Shown piece after piece: positions 26,718 to 37,064 of a DNA stretch of 64,000 nucleotides. Where the stretch lies: positions 124,001 to 188,000 of the forward strand of contig NZ_JAAORB010000003.1 of assembly GCF_011601345.1 (NCBI RefSeq), read 5' to 3'. This DNA comes from Roseovarius gahaiensis. Its GTDB lineage: Bacteria; Pseudomonadota; Alphaproteobacteria; Rhodobacterales; Rhodobacteraceae. The translations under genes were made by a program, and so were the position numbers. Under the pieces are notes generated by a model. It was not told the origin of the DNA. It saw only the letters and a list, made by a program, of their open reading frames with translations, and ran no database searches. The first letter of the stretch is position 1. Each line of letters starts with the position of its first letter.

Positions 26718-28034
26718 TTAGGCCAGCATGACCATCGGGTTTTCCAGGTTCTCGACAATCTGTTTCAGCAATTCGGCCCCAAGCGCACCGTCGATCACCC
26801 GGTGATCGACGCTGAGCGTGACCGACATCACCGTGGCCACGGACAGCTCGCCATCCTTGCCGACAACCGGTTTTTTCACGCCTGCACCCACGGCCAGAAT
26901 GGCGCCGTGTGGTGGGTTGATCACCGCATCGAAATTGTCGATCCCGAACATCCCAAGGTTGGAAATCGCAAACGTGCCGCCCTGATATTCTTCGGGCGAC
27001 AGCTTGCGATCCCGCGCGCGGCTGGCCAGATCCTTCATCTCGGATGACAGGGCCGAAAGCGATTTCATCTCGGCGTCTTTCAGAACGGGTGTGAACAACC
27101 CGCCTTCAATTGCCACAGCCACCGCCACATCCGATGGTTTGAGCTGCAACACCTTGTCACCGGCCCAAACGGCATTGGCAGCAGGAACTGCCTGCAAGGC
27201 CAAGGCGCAGGCTTTGATGATGAAATCATTGACCGACAGTTTCACGCCGCGGCCTTCAAGCTGCTTGTTCAGATCGCCGCGGAATTTCAACAGCGCGTCC
27301 AGCTGGATATCGCGCCGCAGGTAGAAATGCGGCACGGTCTGCTTGGCTTCGGTCAGGCGCGCGGCAATCGTCTTGCGCATGCCGTCCAGCTTGATTTCCT
27401 CGTAGTCGCGGTCTTTGTACATCGCGGCAATGGCATCGCCTGACGGGCCGGCTGGCACAGGGGCCGGGGCCTTGGCCGCCTCGGCCGATGCCTCGGACTT
27501 GGCCGGGGCCGCGCCCGCCTTGGCGCTTTCCACATCCGCCTTGACGATCCGGCCATGCGGGCCCGAGCCGGTGATCTGAGTCAGGTCCAACCCTTTGTCG
27601 GCGGCAATCCGGCGGGCCAGCGGCGAGGCGAAAATGCGCGCGCCGCTGTCGTCCTTGGGTGCGGCGGGGGCGGCTTGGGCCGTGCCCTCGTCAGCCTCTT
27701 GCGAGGCTGTCTCGGGCGGGGTCTCATCGCTTTCGGATTTTGCCTTAGGGGCCGGGGCGCTGCCCGTATCACCGATGTCATCGGCGCTTTCGCCCTCTTC
27801 CAGCAGCACGGCAATCGGCGTGTTCACTTTCACACCTTCGCTGCCTTCGCTTACCAATATCTTGCCGATGGTGCCTTCGTCCACGGCTTCGAATTCCATG
27901 GTGGCCTTGTCGGTTTCTATCTCGGCCAGCAGATCGCCGGAATTGACGGTATCGCCTTCCTTGACCAGCCACTTGGCAAGCGTGCCCTCTTCCATGGTGG
28001 GGGACAGGGCGGGCATGAGAATTTCAGTTGGCAT
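26718..28034 (-). CDS. pdhC: pyruvate dehydrogenase E2, dihydrolipoamide acetyltransferase
   Basis: 438 residues: lipoyl domain (1-80, Lys in ETDKATME), Ala/Pro-rich linker, peripheral subunit-binding domain ([17 protein letters not shown]) and catalytic core ending in [14 protein letters not shown] with the active-site His. It forms the core of the complex turning pyruvate into acetyl-CoA. Last gene of pdhA-pdhB-pdhC; no E3 (lpd) follows in this window. Confidence 0.95.
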   Translation of the reverse strand: MPTEILMPALSPTMEEGTLAKWLVKEGDTVNSGDLLAEIETDKATMEFEAVDEGTIGKILVSEGSEGVKVNTPIAVLLEEGESADDIGDTGSAPAPKAKSESDETPPETASQEADEGTAQAAPAAPKDDSGARIFASPLARRIAADKGLDLTQITGSGPHGRIVKADVESAKAGAAPAKSEASAEAAKAPAPVPAGPSGDAIAAMYKDRDYEEIKLDGMRKTIAARLTEAKQTVPHFYLRRDIQLDALLKFRGDLNKQLEGRGVKLSVNDFIIKACALALQAVPAANAVWAGDKVLQLKPSDVAVAVAIEGGLFTPVLKDAEMKSLSALSSEMKDLASRARDRKLSPEEYQGGTFAISNLGMFGIDNFDAVINPPHGAILAVGAGVKKPVVGKDGELSVATVMSVTLSVDHRVIDGALGAELLKQIVENLENPMVMLA

Positions 28035-28047
28035 CGTCCATGTCTCC

Positions 28048-29442
28048 TTAGCGGTAGGTCACTTTGCGCACGGCCTCAATCACCTCGTCGGTTGAGGTCA
28101 GCGCCAGTTTCTCAAGGTTGGCGGCATAGGGCATCGGCACGTCCTTGCCGGTGCAATTGATCACCGGGGCATCGAGATAATCAAACGCGCGCTCCATCAG
28201 CACCGCCGAAATGTGGTTGCCGATCGAGGCCACGGGCCAGCCTTCTTCGACCGTCACGCAGCGGTTGGTTTTCATCACCGACGCGATCACCGTGTCATGG
28301 TCCATCGGGCGCAATGTGCGTAGGTCGATCACTTCGGCGTCAATGCCATCTTCGGCCAGCTTTTCGGCGGCCTCCAAGGCATAGGTCATGCCGATGCCAA
28401 AGCTGACGATGGTCACATCGCTGCCGTCGCGGGCGATGCGCGCCTTGCCGAAGGGGATGGTGAAATCGTCCAGCACCGGCACCTCGAAGGATTTGCCGTA
28501 GAGGATTTCGTTTTCCAGAAACACCACCGGGTTGGGATCGCGAATGGCGCTTTTCAACAGGCCCTTGGCGTCGGCGGCTGAATAGGGCTGCACCACTTTC
28601 AGGCCGGGCACCTGCGCATACCACGCGGCATAGTCTTGGCTGTGCTGCGCGCCCACGCGGGCGGCGGCACCGTTCGGGCCACGGAACACGATGGGGCTGC
28701 CCATCTGCCCGCCCGACATATAAAGGGTCTTGGCTGCCGAGTTGATGATCTGGTCAATCGCCTGCATGGCGAAATTCCATGTCATGAATTCGACAATCGG
28801 GCGCAGCCCGCCCCACGAGGCCCCAACACCGATCCCGGCAAAGCCGTGTTCGGTGATCGGGGTGTCGATCACGCGTTTCGCGCCGAACTCGTCCAACAGA
28901 CCTTGGGTGATCTTGTAGGCGCCTTCGTATTCGGCCACCTCTTCACCCATGATGAACACGGTCTGGTCGCCGCGCATTTCCTCGGCGATGGCCGCATTGA
29001 TGGCCTCGCGCACGGTCTGCTTCTTGGTCTCTGTGCCTTCGGGCCAATCGGGGCTTTGATCGGGCTTGGGCGCGTCGGGGGCCTTGGCGGTGGCCGGGGC
29101 AGCTTTGGGTGCGCTATCGGCGGCGTCAGACTCGCTTGCCGTGTCGGCCTGTGGGGCAGGGGCGTTGCTGGTGGCACTGTCGATGTCGTCGGCGCTTTCG
29201 CCTTCTTCCAGCAGTACCGCAATCGGCGTGTTCACCTTCACGCCTTCGGCGCCTTCTTCGATCAAGATCTTGCCGATCGTGCCTTCGTCGACCGCCTCGA
29301 ATTCCATCGTGGCCTTGTCGGTTTCAATCTCGGCGATGATATCGCCGCTGGACACCTCGTCACCTTCTTTGACCAGCCATTTGGCCAGCGTGCCTTCTTC
29401 CATAGTGGGCGAGAGGGCGGGCATCAGAATTTCGGTTGCCAT
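28048..29442 (-). CDS. pdhB: pyruvate dehydrogenase E1 beta with N-terminal lipoyl domain
   Basis: 464 residues. The first ~80 residues are a lipoyl domain nearly identical to that of the downstream E2, followed by an Ala/Pro/Asp linker. The transketolase-like E1 beta body starts around [15 protein letters not shown] and includes [16 protein letters not shown] and [16 protein letters not shown]. Fused lipoyl domains on E1 beta are known from alphaproteobacteria. It is 13 bases upstream of pdhC. Confidence 0.95.
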   Translation of the reverse strand: MATEILMPALSPTMEEGTLAKWLVKEGDEVSSGDIIAEIETDKATMEFEAVDEGTIGKILIEEGAEGVKVNTPIAVLLEEGESADDIDSATSNAPAPQADTASESDAADSAPKAAPATAKAPDAPKPDQSPDWPEGTETKKQTVREAINAAIAEEMRGDQTVFIMGEEVAEYEGAYKITQGLLDEFGAKRVIDTPITEHGFAGIGVGASWGGLRPIVEFMTWNFAMQAIDQIINSAAKTLYMSGGQMGSPIVFRGPNGAAARVGAQHSQDYAAWYAQVPGLKVVQPYSAADAKGLLKSAIRDPNPVVFLENEILYGKSFEVPVLDDFTIPFGKARIARDGSDVTIVSFGIGMTYALEAAEKLAEDGIDAEVIDLRTLRPMDHDTVIASVMKTNRCVTVEEGWPVASIGNHISAVLMERAFDYLDAPVINCTGKDVPMPYAANLEKLALTSTDEVIEAVRKVTYR

Positions 29443-29457
29443 TGTCGTCTCTCCTGC

Positions 29458-30468
29458 TCAGGCGTTCTGGGGGGCGATGTCGGTGTAAATATCGGTCCAC
29501 AGCTCGGCCTCGGCAGGCTCGGCGCTGTCCTTCGAGAAATCGGCCGCATCGCTGACGATTCCCTTGATTTCCTTGTCGATGGCTTTGAGATCGTCTTCGG
29601 TGGCGTGTTTGCCCGACAACAGCAAATCGCGCACATGTTCGATGGCGTCTTTTTCTTCGCGCATCTTTTGCACTTCTTCTCGGGTCCGATACTTGGCCGG
29701 GTCCGACATCGAATGCCCGCGATAGCGATAGGTCTTGATTTCAAGGATATATGGCCCCTTGCCCGCGCGACAGTGCGCCACGGCCTTGTCGCCCGCTTCC
29801 TTGACGGCCAGAACATCCATCCCGTCAACCATATCGCCGGGGATGCCGAACGCTTCGCCCCGGTGATAAATATCCGGTGAGGACGTCGAGCGCTGCTGCG
29901 ACGTGCCCATGGCGTATTGGTTGTTCTCGATCACGAAGACCACCGGCAAATCCCACAAGGCGGCCATGTTGAACGTCTCGTAAACTTGGCCCTGATTGGC
30001 CGCACCATCGCCGAAATAGGTGAAGGTCACGCGGTTGTTTTCCAGATACTTGTCGGCAAAGGCCAGACCCGCACCAAGCGGCACATTTGCACCCACGATC
30101 CCATGCCCGCCGTAGAAATCCTTCTCGGTCGAGAACATGTGCATCGAGCCGCCCTTGCCACGGCTATAGCCACCCTCGCGACCCGTCAGCTCGGCCATGA
30201 CGCCCTTTGGGTCCATCCCACAGGCCAGCATATGCCCATGATCGCGATAGGTTGTGATCCGCTTGTCACCCTCTTCGGCGGCGGCCTCAAGCCCGACAAC
30301 AACGGCTTCTTGTCCGATATAAAGGTGACAAAACCCACCGATCAGGCCCATGCCATACAACTGGCCGGCCTTTTCCTCGAATCGCCGGATCAACAGCATG
30401 TCGCGGTAATATGCCTTCAGCTCGTCAGCGGAAACATTTGGTTTCTTTGCGCTTTTTCGGGTGGTCAT
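29458..30468 (-). CDS. pdhA: pyruvate dehydrogenase E1 alpha
   Basis: 336-residue thiamine-diphosphate subunit. The TPP motif runs from GDGAANQGQ to ENNQYAMGT; the HRSMS-type active-site loop reads YRGHSMSDPAKYRT. ATG 30468 follows GAGGAG at good spacing; an upstream start at 30492 would add eight residues. First gene of the pdh operon, 16 bases before pdhB. Confidence 0.95.
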   Translation of the reverse strand: MTTRKSAKKPNVSADELKAYYRDMLLIRRFEEKAGQLYGMGLIGGFCHLYIGQEAVVVGLEAAAEEGDKRITTYRDHGHMLACGMDPKGVMAELTGREGGYSRGKGGSMHMFSTEKDFYGGHGIVGANVPLGAGLAFADKYLENNRVTFTYFGDGAANQGQVYETFNMAALWDLPVVFVIENNQYAMGTSQQRSTSSPDIYHRGEAFGIPGDMVDGMDVLAVKEAGDKAVAHCRAGKGPYILEIKTYRYRGHSMSDPAKYRTREEVQKMREEKDAIEHVRDLLLSGKHATEDDLKAIDKEIKGIVSDAADFSKDSAEPAEAELWTDIYTDIAPQNA

Positions 30469-30494
30469 CTGTGGCCCGCTCCTCTGCTGCAAAC

Positions 30495-30512
30495 TAGTTT
30501 AGCGTTAAACTA
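30495..30512. promoter_or_regulatory. palindromic operator candidate upstream of pdhA
   Basis: TAGTTTA (30495-30501) and TAAACTA (30506-30512) form a perfect 7-bp inverted repeat around GCGT, 26 bases before the pdhA start. It overlaps a weak promoter candidate on the same strand (TTGTTG 30525-30520, TAAACT 30501-30496). Size and symmetry fit a dimeric helix-turn-helix regulator; which one is unknown. Confidence 0.5.
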
Positions 30513-30625
30513 ATTCATACAACAAAACCGCTTAGCATGCGAGGGTCAATTTTTCATGGCTTGGGACTCGGCGCTTGCGGGCCAACAATATCGCGCGGCG
30601 CGCGGTGACGCGCGACAAGCAGGAG

Positions 30626-30925
30626 TTACCGAATGACGATCTCGTCGGCGCGCAGCATCCCCAGCACATCGCGCGCCTGCTGGTCCAGCAAGTCCAGATC
30701 CAGATAGTCGTCTGACAGCCGCCGCGTCAGGTTTTCCATCCGTGCGACTTGCCCTTCCAACGCGTCTAGCTGCGCCTGCAGAGCGCGGGTCTCGCCTTCG
30801 ATCTCGGCGCGCCGGAATAGACCGTAATCGCCTTGCACGGCGGCAAAGGTGAAATACAGCCCAAGGCCGAAGGCCACGGTGAAAAAGATCAAGACGCCCA
30901 AAGCGGGCCGGGTGCGACGGGTCAT
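30626..30925 (-). CDS. ftsB: septum formation initiator FtsB/DivIC-like
   Basis: 99 residues: a short basic N-terminus, one membrane segment (LGVLIFFTVAFGLGLYFTFAAV) and a periplasmic coiled coil (EGETRALQAQLDALEGQVARMENLTRRL), the architecture of FtsB/DivIC division proteins. In the FtsQBL complex it helps activate septal wall synthesis. It lies upstream of pdhA on the same strand but is separated by the operator region. Confidence 0.85.
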   Translation of the reverse strand: MTRRTRPALGVLIFFTVAFGLGLYFTFAAVQGDYGLFRRAEIEGETRALQAQLDALEGQVARMENLTRRLSDDYLDLDLLDQQARDVLGMLRADEIVIR

Positions 30926-31063
30926 GGTGATGTCTGCTCTGCCTTACGGGCCGCCTCTTACCGGGCGGTCCTACATACCATGTCACAGCTGATTCGCTTT
31001 GTGAATCCCTCTTTTCACCTTGACCGCATTGCGCGATACTTTCCCGGCACAGGAGAGTCCACC

Positions 31064-32689
31064 ATGCCACACGTGCCGCCGCGCAGCGATCTTGCCACCC
31101 ATGAGGTCAGCAATCAGCCCGCTCCGCGTGGCGATCTGGACTTGTGGCACAGCGACCCCGCCCTGCGCGATCACGCGCGGGCCAGCGGCGCGCAGGCCGA
31201 TCACCTTGCCAGTTATGGCGCGCGCATCGGCACTGCCGACATGCAGGCCGCCGGGCGCGATGCCAACCGCCACAGCCCCGAACTGGTGCTGTTCGATGCC
31301 GGTGGCCGGCGCCTGGACGAGGTGCGCTTTCATCCGGCCTATCACCACCTTTTGCAAACTGGCATCGCCGCAGGCTATGCCGCCCTGCCGTGGGAGGGGG
31401 CAAAGGGCGGCCATGCCACCCATGCCGCGATGGTCTACCTGACCAGCCAGATCGAGCCCGGTGTCTGCTGTCCGATGACCATGACCTATGCTGCTGTTCC
31501 GGCGCTGAGGGCCGACAAGGCGCTGCTGTCGCAATGGGTGCCTAAGCTGACGGCGCGCGCCTATGACGGTGCGCCGCTGCCGCTGGCCCGCAAACCGGGC
31601 GCGACCCTTGGCATGGCGATGACCGAAAAGCAGGGCGGCTCGGATGTGCGCGCCAATACCACCACCGCCACCCCCGAGGGTGAGGTGTACCGCCTGAATG
31701 GGCATAAGTGGTTCTGTTCCGCGCCGATGTCCGACGGGTTCCTGACGCTGGCGCAGGCCCCCGGCGGGCTGACCTGTTTTCTGGTGCCCCGTTGGTTGGA
31801 GGACGAGCGTAATACGATCCACATTCAGCGGCTCAAGGACAAGCTGGGCAACCGCGCCAATGCCTCGGCCGAGATCGAATATGTGAACACGCTGGCCCAC
31901 CGTCTGGGCGACGAGGGGCAGGGCCTTCAGACGATCATCGAAATGGTGCATCACACAAGGCTGGATACCGCGATGGCCCCGGCGGGGCTGATGCGCGCGG
32001 CGCTGGATCATGCCCACCATTGGGCCTGCCACCGGACGGCCTTTCAGAAACAACTGATCGACCAGCCGCTGATGCGGTCGGTTCTGGCCGATCTGACGCT
32101 GGATTGGGAAGGGTCGCTGGCGCTTGGCCTGTATGTGGCGCGGTTGTTCGACACACCGGGCGAAGAGGCCCGCGCCTTTGCCCGCCTGTCCGTTGCCTTG
32201 GCCAAGTTCATGGGCAACAAGCTGTGCCCCAATGTCGTGTACGAGGCGATGGAGGCGATGGGCGGCATGGGCTATGTCGAGGATACGCCGCTGCCGCTGC
32301 TGTATCGCGAGGCGCCGTTGAATTCCATCTGGGAAGGATCCGGCAACGTGATCTGCCTTGATATCCTGCGCACCCTGCGGCGCGAACCGTTGGCCGGTGA
32401 GATGCTGAGCGCCGAACTGGGCGCGGCGGCGGGCAGTTATCGCCGGTATGACGCCGCCTTGCGCGACCATATGGGCCGCTTTCCGCGGTTGCCCGACGAG
32501 GCGCAGGCGCGCTGGTATGCCGAAAGCCTTGCCACGCTGCTGACCGCCTCGGTGTTGATCCGCCACGCCCCGCCGGCGGTGGCCGAAGGCTTTATCGCCA
32601 CCCGCCTTGCCGGGGCGCGCGGCCGGATCAGCGGTGCCATCGAAGGCATCGACAGCGCGGCTATCCTTGCCCGGTTGGCAGAGGGATAG
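31064..32689 (+). CDS. AidB-like acyl-CoA dehydrogenase
   Basis: 541-residue flavoprotein of the acyl-CoA dehydrogenase family, matching AidB in length and motifs: MTEKQGGSDVRANTT (FAD/substrate loop), NGHKWFCSAPMSDGFLTLAQ, and GGMGYVEDTPLPLLYREAPLNSIWEGSGNV. AidB proteins bind DNA and are linked to alkylation stress; some relatives are isovaleryl-CoA dehydrogenase-like. AGGAGA precedes ATG 31064. It is divergent from ftsB. The real substrate is unknown. Confidence 0.88.
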   Translation: MPHVPPRSDLATHEVSNQPAPRGDLDLWHSDPALRDHARASGAQADHLASYGARIGTADMQAAGRDANRHSPELVLFDAGGRRLDEVRFHPAYHHLLQTGIAAGYAALPWEGAKGGHATHAAMVYLTSQIEPGVCCPMTMTYAAVPALRADKALLSQWVPKLTARAYDGAPLPLARKPGATLGMAMTEKQGGSDVRANTTTATPEGEVYRLNGHKWFCSAPMSDGFLTLAQAPGGLTCFLVPRWLEDERNTIHIQRLKDKLGNRANASAEIEYVNTLAHRLGDEGQGLQTIIEMVHHTRLDTAMAPAGLMRAALDHAHHWACHRTAFQKQLIDQPLMRSVLADLTLDWEGSLALGLYVARLFDTPGEEARAFARLSVALAKFMGNKLCPNVVYEAMEAMGGMGYVEDTPLPLLYREAPLNSIWEGSGNVICLDILRTLRREPLAGEMLSAELGAAAGSYRRYDAALRDHMGRFPRLPDEAQARWYAESLATLLTASVLIRHAPPAVAEGFIATRLAGARGRISGAIEGIDSAAILARLAEG

Positions 32690-32932
32690 GGAGCGAAGCG
32701 CCAGTAAATTGGATAAAGCCCGGTCGATCCGGCATAGGCGCGAATGATCCATGTCCAGCGTTTGCGCTTGCCATCTGTGCGTCGCGGGCATAGCGTCGCC
32801 CGCATGACACCCCGTTGTATCACCGATCGCTGCATTACCACCTGACATATCCGGGGCGGGCCGTCATCTATTCCATATCCAGACATGACTTGATAAGCCC
32901 GCCGCGGGAGATTTGCGCCTGCGAGGACATTC

Positions 32933-34321
32933 ATGACGACGATCAAGCTGTATAACACCAAGGCCCGCGCCAAGCAGGTGCTGACGCCGTTGGACCCCGA
33001 CAATGTGCGGATGTATGTCTGTGGCCCCACGGTCTATGATCGCGCCCATCTGGGCAACGCGCGACCGGTCATCGTCTTTGACGTGCTGTATCGGCTTTTG
33101 CGCCATTTCTACGGCCCCGATCATGTGACCTATGTGCGCAATTTCACCGATGTTGATGACAAGATCAACGCCCGCGCCATCGACAACGTCGGCCAAGGCG
33201 GCGATGTGAACGCCGAGATCGGCCGCATCACTGCGCAGACGACGCAATGGTTTCTGGATGACATGGGCGCGCTTGGCGCATTGGAACCCGACGCCATGCC
33301 GCGCGCCACGCAGTATATCCCGCAGATGATCGCCATGATCGAAGACCTGATCGCCAAGGGCCACGCTTATGAGGCCGAGGGGCATGTTCTGTTCTCGGTC
33401 GAAAGCTACAAGGAGTATGGGCACCTGTCGGGCCGCACCGTGGACGACATGATCGCGGGGAGCCGGGTGGAGGTGGCCCCCTACAAACGCAACCCGATGG
33501 ATTTCGTGCTGTGGAAACCCTCAAGCGAAGAATTGCCCGGATGGGACAGCCCTTGGGGCCACGGACGGCCCGGCTGGCATATCGAATGCTCGGCTATGAG
33601 TTATGAATTGCTGGGCGAGAGTTTCGACATCCACGGCGGCGGTAACGACCTGATGTTCCCGCACCACGAAAACGAAATCGCCCAAAGCTGCTGCGCCCAT
33701 CCCGAAGGGGGCTTTGCACAAATCTGGATGCATAACGAGATGTTGCAGGTCGAGGGCAAGAAGATGTCCAAAAGCCTTGGCAATTTCTTTACCGTGCATG
33801 ATTTGCTGAACCAGGGCTATCCGGGCGAGGTGATCCGCTTTGTGTTTTTGTCCACGCATTACCGCAAACCGATGGATTGGACGGATGCGAAGGCGCGGGA
33901 GGCTGAGGCGACACTGCGCAAGTGGCGTGCCATGACCGAAAGCGTGCAGGCCGGTGAGTTGGCCGCTTCCGTTCTCGAGGCCTTGGCCGATGATCTGAAC
34001 ACCGCAGGCGCGGTGGCCGAATTGCACAAACTGGCCGCCGCTGGCGATGCGGCGGGGTTGAAGGCCTCGGCCCAGATGCTGGGGCTGTTGAATGATGAAT
34101 TGGGAGATTGGGCGACCACCCCCGTGGCCGACCTGTCGGGTCTGGAAAGCCGTCTGTTTAAAGCCCGCCAAACCGCCATGGAGACCAAGGATTTTTCCGA
34201 GGTGGACCGGCTCAAGGCGGCGCTTGTCGAGGCCGGGGTCGAGGTGCGGATGAGCAAGGATGGTGTCGAGCTGATCCCCGGTGCGGGGTTTGATCCGGCC
34301 AAGCTGGAGGGGTTGGAATGA
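32933..34321 (+). CDS. cysS: cysteinyl-tRNA synthetase
   Basis: 462-residue class I synthetase. Visible are the first zinc ligand in YVCGPTVYD, the HIGH equivalent HLGN, further ligands in WHIECSAMS and HHENE, and the KMSKSLGN loop. It catalyses Cys-tRNA formation in the cytosol. No T-box or other leader was seen in the 243 bases upstream. Confidence 0.97.
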   Translation: MTTIKLYNTKARAKQVLTPLDPDNVRMYVCGPTVYDRAHLGNARPVIVFDVLYRLLRHFYGPDHVTYVRNFTDVDDKINARAIDNVGQGGDVNAEIGRITAQTTQWFLDDMGALGALEPDAMPRATQYIPQMIAMIEDLIAKGHAYEAEGHVLFSVESYKEYGHLSGRTVDDMIAGSRVEVAPYKRNPMDFVLWKPSSEELPGWDSPWGHGRPGWHIECSAMSYELLGESFDIHGGGNDLMFPHHENEIAQSCCAHPEGGFAQIWMHNEMLQVEGKKMSKSLGNFFTVHDLLNQGYPGEVIRFVFLSTHYRKPMDWTDAKAREAEATLRKWRAMTESVQAGELAASVLEALADDLNTAGAVAELHKLAAAGDAAGLKASAQMLGLLNDELGDWATTPVADLSGLESRLFKARQTAMETKDFSEVDRLKAALVEAGVEVRMSKDGVELIPGAGFDPAKLEGLE

Positions 34322-34579
34322 TGCACCTGTCCGGACAACGTTTGCGTGTCGCGCAGCGTCCGGCCGCCGGGGGGGCGCTGCGACAGGTGTTTGGTGCCGT
34401 TTATGGTTGCCAAATACATCAAACAACAGTGCGGGACTGCGACGTTGCAAAAGCGCCCGCCCGAGGGGGCGGTCGGGCGCTGCGCGGCGGCGGGCAGGCC
34501 CGCCTTTATTCCGCGCGGGGAGATATGGTTGGGGGGCGATCGGCATTTGCAGCCCGAATGCGGTTTGGCGCGCGGCGGA

Positions 34580-34633
34580 GTGAGGGGCCAGCCCCTCACA
34601 CTCCCCGGGGTATTTTGACCAAGAAAAAGAAGG
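34580..34633 (+). repeat. dispersed hairpin element, copy 1
   Basis: GTGAGGGGC (34580-34588) and GCCCCTCAC (34591-34599) form a 9-bp hairpin with a 2-base loop. It is followed by ACTCCCCGGGGTATTTT and an A/G-rich tail ending GAAGG. The same layout recurs at 50308-50370. Here it occupies the end of the 321-base gap between cysS and cimA, and its GAAGG tail may serve as the cimA ribosome-binding site. The rest of the gap shows no convincing gene. Confidence 0.65.
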
Positions 34634-34642
34634 TTCTGCGTG

Positions 34643-36274
34643 ATGGATAAGGAGCGCCTTTACCTTTACGACACCACCCTGCGCGACGGGCAGCAGACGC
34701 AAGGTGTCTCGTTCTCGACCCACGAAAAGGTGCAGATTGCGCAGGCGCTGGATGTGTTGGGGGTGGATTACATTGAAGGCGGCTGGCCCGGTGCCAACCC
34801 CACTGACAGCGCCTTTTTCGACGCAGCCCCGCAGACGCGCGCCACGATGACGGCCTTTGGCATGACCAAGCGGGCGGGCCGCTCGGCCGACAACGACGAT
34901 GTGCTGGCGGCGGTGATGAATGCCGGCACCCGCGCGGTGTGTCTGGTGGGCAAGACCCATGATTTTCATGTTGAGACCGCGCTTGGCATCACGCTGGCGG
35001 AAAATACCGACAATATCGCGCGCTCGGTCGCGCATATGGTGGCGCAAGGGCGCGAGGCGCTGTTTGACGCCGAGCATTTCTTTGACGGCTGGAAAGCCAA
35101 CCGCGACTACGCGCTTGAGTGTTTACACGCCGCCTATGACGCCGGCGCACGCTGGATCGTGCTGTGCGATACAAACGGCGGCACCTTACCCGACGAGATC
35201 GAGCGGATCACGGCGGAGGTGATTGCCGCCGGTATTCCGGGCGACCGATTGGGCATTCATTGTCACAACGATACCGAAACGGCGGTGGCTGGATCGCTGG
35301 CGGCGGTGCGGGCCGGGGCGCGGCAAATTCAGGGCACGCTGAACGGTTTGGGCGAACGCTGTGGCAACGCCAACCTGACCGCGCTGATCCCGACGCTGTT
35401 GCTGAAAGAGCCTTATGCCAGCCGGTTTGAAACCGGGATCACGCAAGACGCCTTGCAGGGGCTGACGCAAGCCAGCCGGTTGCTGGACGAAATCCTGAAC
35501 CGGGTGCCAACCAAGCAGGCGTCGTATGTGGGCGCGTCGGCCTTTGCCCATAAGGCGGGGCTACATGCCAGTGCGATCTTGAAAGACCCATCGACGTATG
35601 AGCATATCGACCCGGGCCTGGTGGGCAACACGCGGATCATCCCGATGTCCAATCAGGCGGGGCAGTCGAACCTGCGCCGCCGTTTGGCCGAGGCCGGGAT
35701 CGAGGTGGTGCCGGGCGATGCGGCCCTGGCGCGCATTCTGGACGAGATCAAGCAGCGCGAGGATCGCGGCTATACCTATGACAGCGCGCAGGCCAGTTTC
35801 GAGCTTTTGGCGCGGCGTGAACTGGGGCAGTTGCCCGCGTTCTTCGAGGTCAAGCGCTACAAGGTGACGGTCGAGCGCCGCAAGAACAAGTATGACAAGA
35901 TGGTGTCGTTGTCCGAGGCTGTGGTTGTCGTCAAGGTGGACGGCGAAAAGAAACTGTCGGTCAGTGAATCGATGGATGACTGCGGTAATGACCGTGGCCC
36001 GGTGAACGCTTTGGCCAAGGCGTTGGCCAAGGATCTGGGGCCGTATCAGGCCGCCATCGACGATATGCGTCTGGTGGATTTCAAGGTGCGGATCACCCAA
36101 GGCGGGACCGAGGCCGTGACCCGCGTGATCATCGACAGCGAAGACGGGCAGGGGCGGCGCTGGTCCACCGTGGGCGTCAGCGCCAACATCGTTGATGCCA
36201 GTTTCGAGGCGCTGCTGGACGCGATCACATGGAAATTGTCCCGCGATTATGGCATGACCGGGGCCGTAGCCTAG
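34643..36274 (+). CDS. cimA: (R)-citramalate synthase
   Basis: 543-residue LeuA-like enzyme condensing pyruvate and acetyl-CoA to citramalate, the threonine-independent route to isoleucine. The TIM-barrel start YDTTLRDGQQTQGVSFS, HCHNDTETAVA and GTLNGLGERCGNANL are typical, and the C-terminal LeuA regulatory domain (about 400-543) is complete. ATG 34643 follows AAGAAGG; GTG 34640 is an alternative. Confidence 0.92.
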   Translation: MDKERLYLYDTTLRDGQQTQGVSFSTHEKVQIAQALDVLGVDYIEGGWPGANPTDSAFFDAAPQTRATMTAFGMTKRAGRSADNDDVLAAVMNAGTRAVCLVGKTHDFHVETALGITLAENTDNIARSVAHMVAQGREALFDAEHFFDGWKANRDYALECLHAAYDAGARWIVLCDTNGGTLPDEIERITAEVIAAGIPGDRLGIHCHNDTETAVAGSLAAVRAGARQIQGTLNGLGERCGNANLTALIPTLLLKEPYASRFETGITQDALQGLTQASRLLDEILNRVPTKQASYVGASAFAHKAGLHASAILKDPSTYEHIDPGLVGNTRIIPMSNQAGQSNLRRRLAEAGIEVVPGDAALARILDEIKQREDRGYTYDSAQASFELLARRELGQLPAFFEVKRYKVTVERRKNKYDKMVSLSEAVVVVKVDGEKKLSVSESMDDCGNDRGPVNALAKALAKDLGPYQAAIDDMRLVDFKVRITQGGTEAVTRVIIDSEDGQGRRWSTVGVSANIVDASFEALLDAITWKLSRDYGMTGAVA

Positions 36275-36283
36275 GTGCAGGGT

Positions 36284-37060
36284 ATGGAATTTGATACTGA
36301 TCTGATCGCCTGTGCGCAACTGGTTGAACGCGGCGACCCCGACAGGTTTGCAGCCGTGATGGCCGCGCCGCCGCCGGCCCGGCTGGCGCTGTTTCCGATC
36401 TATGCTTTCAACATCGAAGTGTCGCGCGCGCCATGGGTGACCCAAGAACCCATGATTGCCGAAATGCGCCTGCAATGGTGGCGCGATGTCTTGGCCGAAA
36501 TCCGCAGTGACAAAAAAGTCCGCCGGCACGAGGTGGCGACGCCGCTGGCGCAGGTGCTGGATGCCGATGGGGCGGCCCTGTTGGACAGATTGATCGAAGC
36601 GCGGCGGTGGGATGTCTACCGGGAGCCCTTTGAGGATATGACGCATTTTCGGGAGTATCTGGACAAGACCTCGGGCAATCTGCTGCTGGCGGCGGCGCGG
36701 GCCTTGGGGCCGGTGCCGGACCGGGTTGTCCGGCGGGCGGGTTTTGCGCTTGGGGTCGCCAATTGGCTGCGCGCCGTGTCCGCGTTGGAACAGGCAGGCC
36801 GGGTGCCGTTGGTTGAAGGCACGCCGGATGCTGTGCGCGCTTTGGCGCATGAAGGGCTGGAGGCGCTTGGCGCGGCCCGCAAAGGCCGCGGTGATCTTTC
36901 CCCTCAGGTTCGGCCCGCGCTGTTGCCGATGTGGCAGGTCGCGCCGATCCTGCGCCGCGCCGCGCGAGATCCGCGCCGGGTGGCCGACGCGGCGCTTGAG
37001 GTGTCACCGATCCGCCGCCGTTTGGGCTTGATGGCCGCCGCCACCACCGGCCGCTGGTAG
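36284..37060 (+). CDS. squalene/phytoene synthase-like protein (NDUFAF6-like)
   Basis: 258-residue all-helical isoprenoid-synthase fold. The segment FPIYAFNIEVSRAP..MIAEMRLQWWRDVL aligns with the family, but the Asp-rich DxxxD metal sites of true squalene/phytoene synthases are absent. This pattern matches the NDUFAF6-like branch tied to respiratory complex I assembly in eukaryotes. ATG 36284 is preferred over GTG 36275. It is nine bases after cimA. The enzymatic role is doubtful. Confidence 0.8.
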   Translation: MEFDTDLIACAQLVERGDPDRFAAVMAAPPPARLALFPIYAFNIEVSRAPWVTQEPMIAEMRLQWWRDVLAEIRSDKKVRRHEVATPLAQVLDADGAALLDRLIEARRWDVYREPFEDMTHFREYLDKTSGNLLLAAARALGPVPDRVVRRAGFALGVANWLRAVSALEQAGRVPLVEGTPDAVRALAHEGLEALGAARKGRGDLSPQVRPALLPMWQVAPILRRAARDPRRVADAALEVSPIRRRLGLMAAATTGRW

Positions 37061-37064
37061 GCGA

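Noticed and set aside
30983-32848. 621-codon reverse-strand open frame over the AidB-like gene
   Set aside because: Antisense shadow of a well-supported acyl-CoA dehydrogenase; composition rich in Arg, Gln, His and Gly.
32690-32932. Possible T-box or attenuator upstream of cysS
   Set aside because: No T-box sequence or terminator pair could be recognised; T-boxes are mainly a Gram-positive feature.
34318-34650. Open frames in the cysS-cimA gap
   Set aside because: Three overlapping frames with no family likeness; the region contains a dispersed hairpin element.
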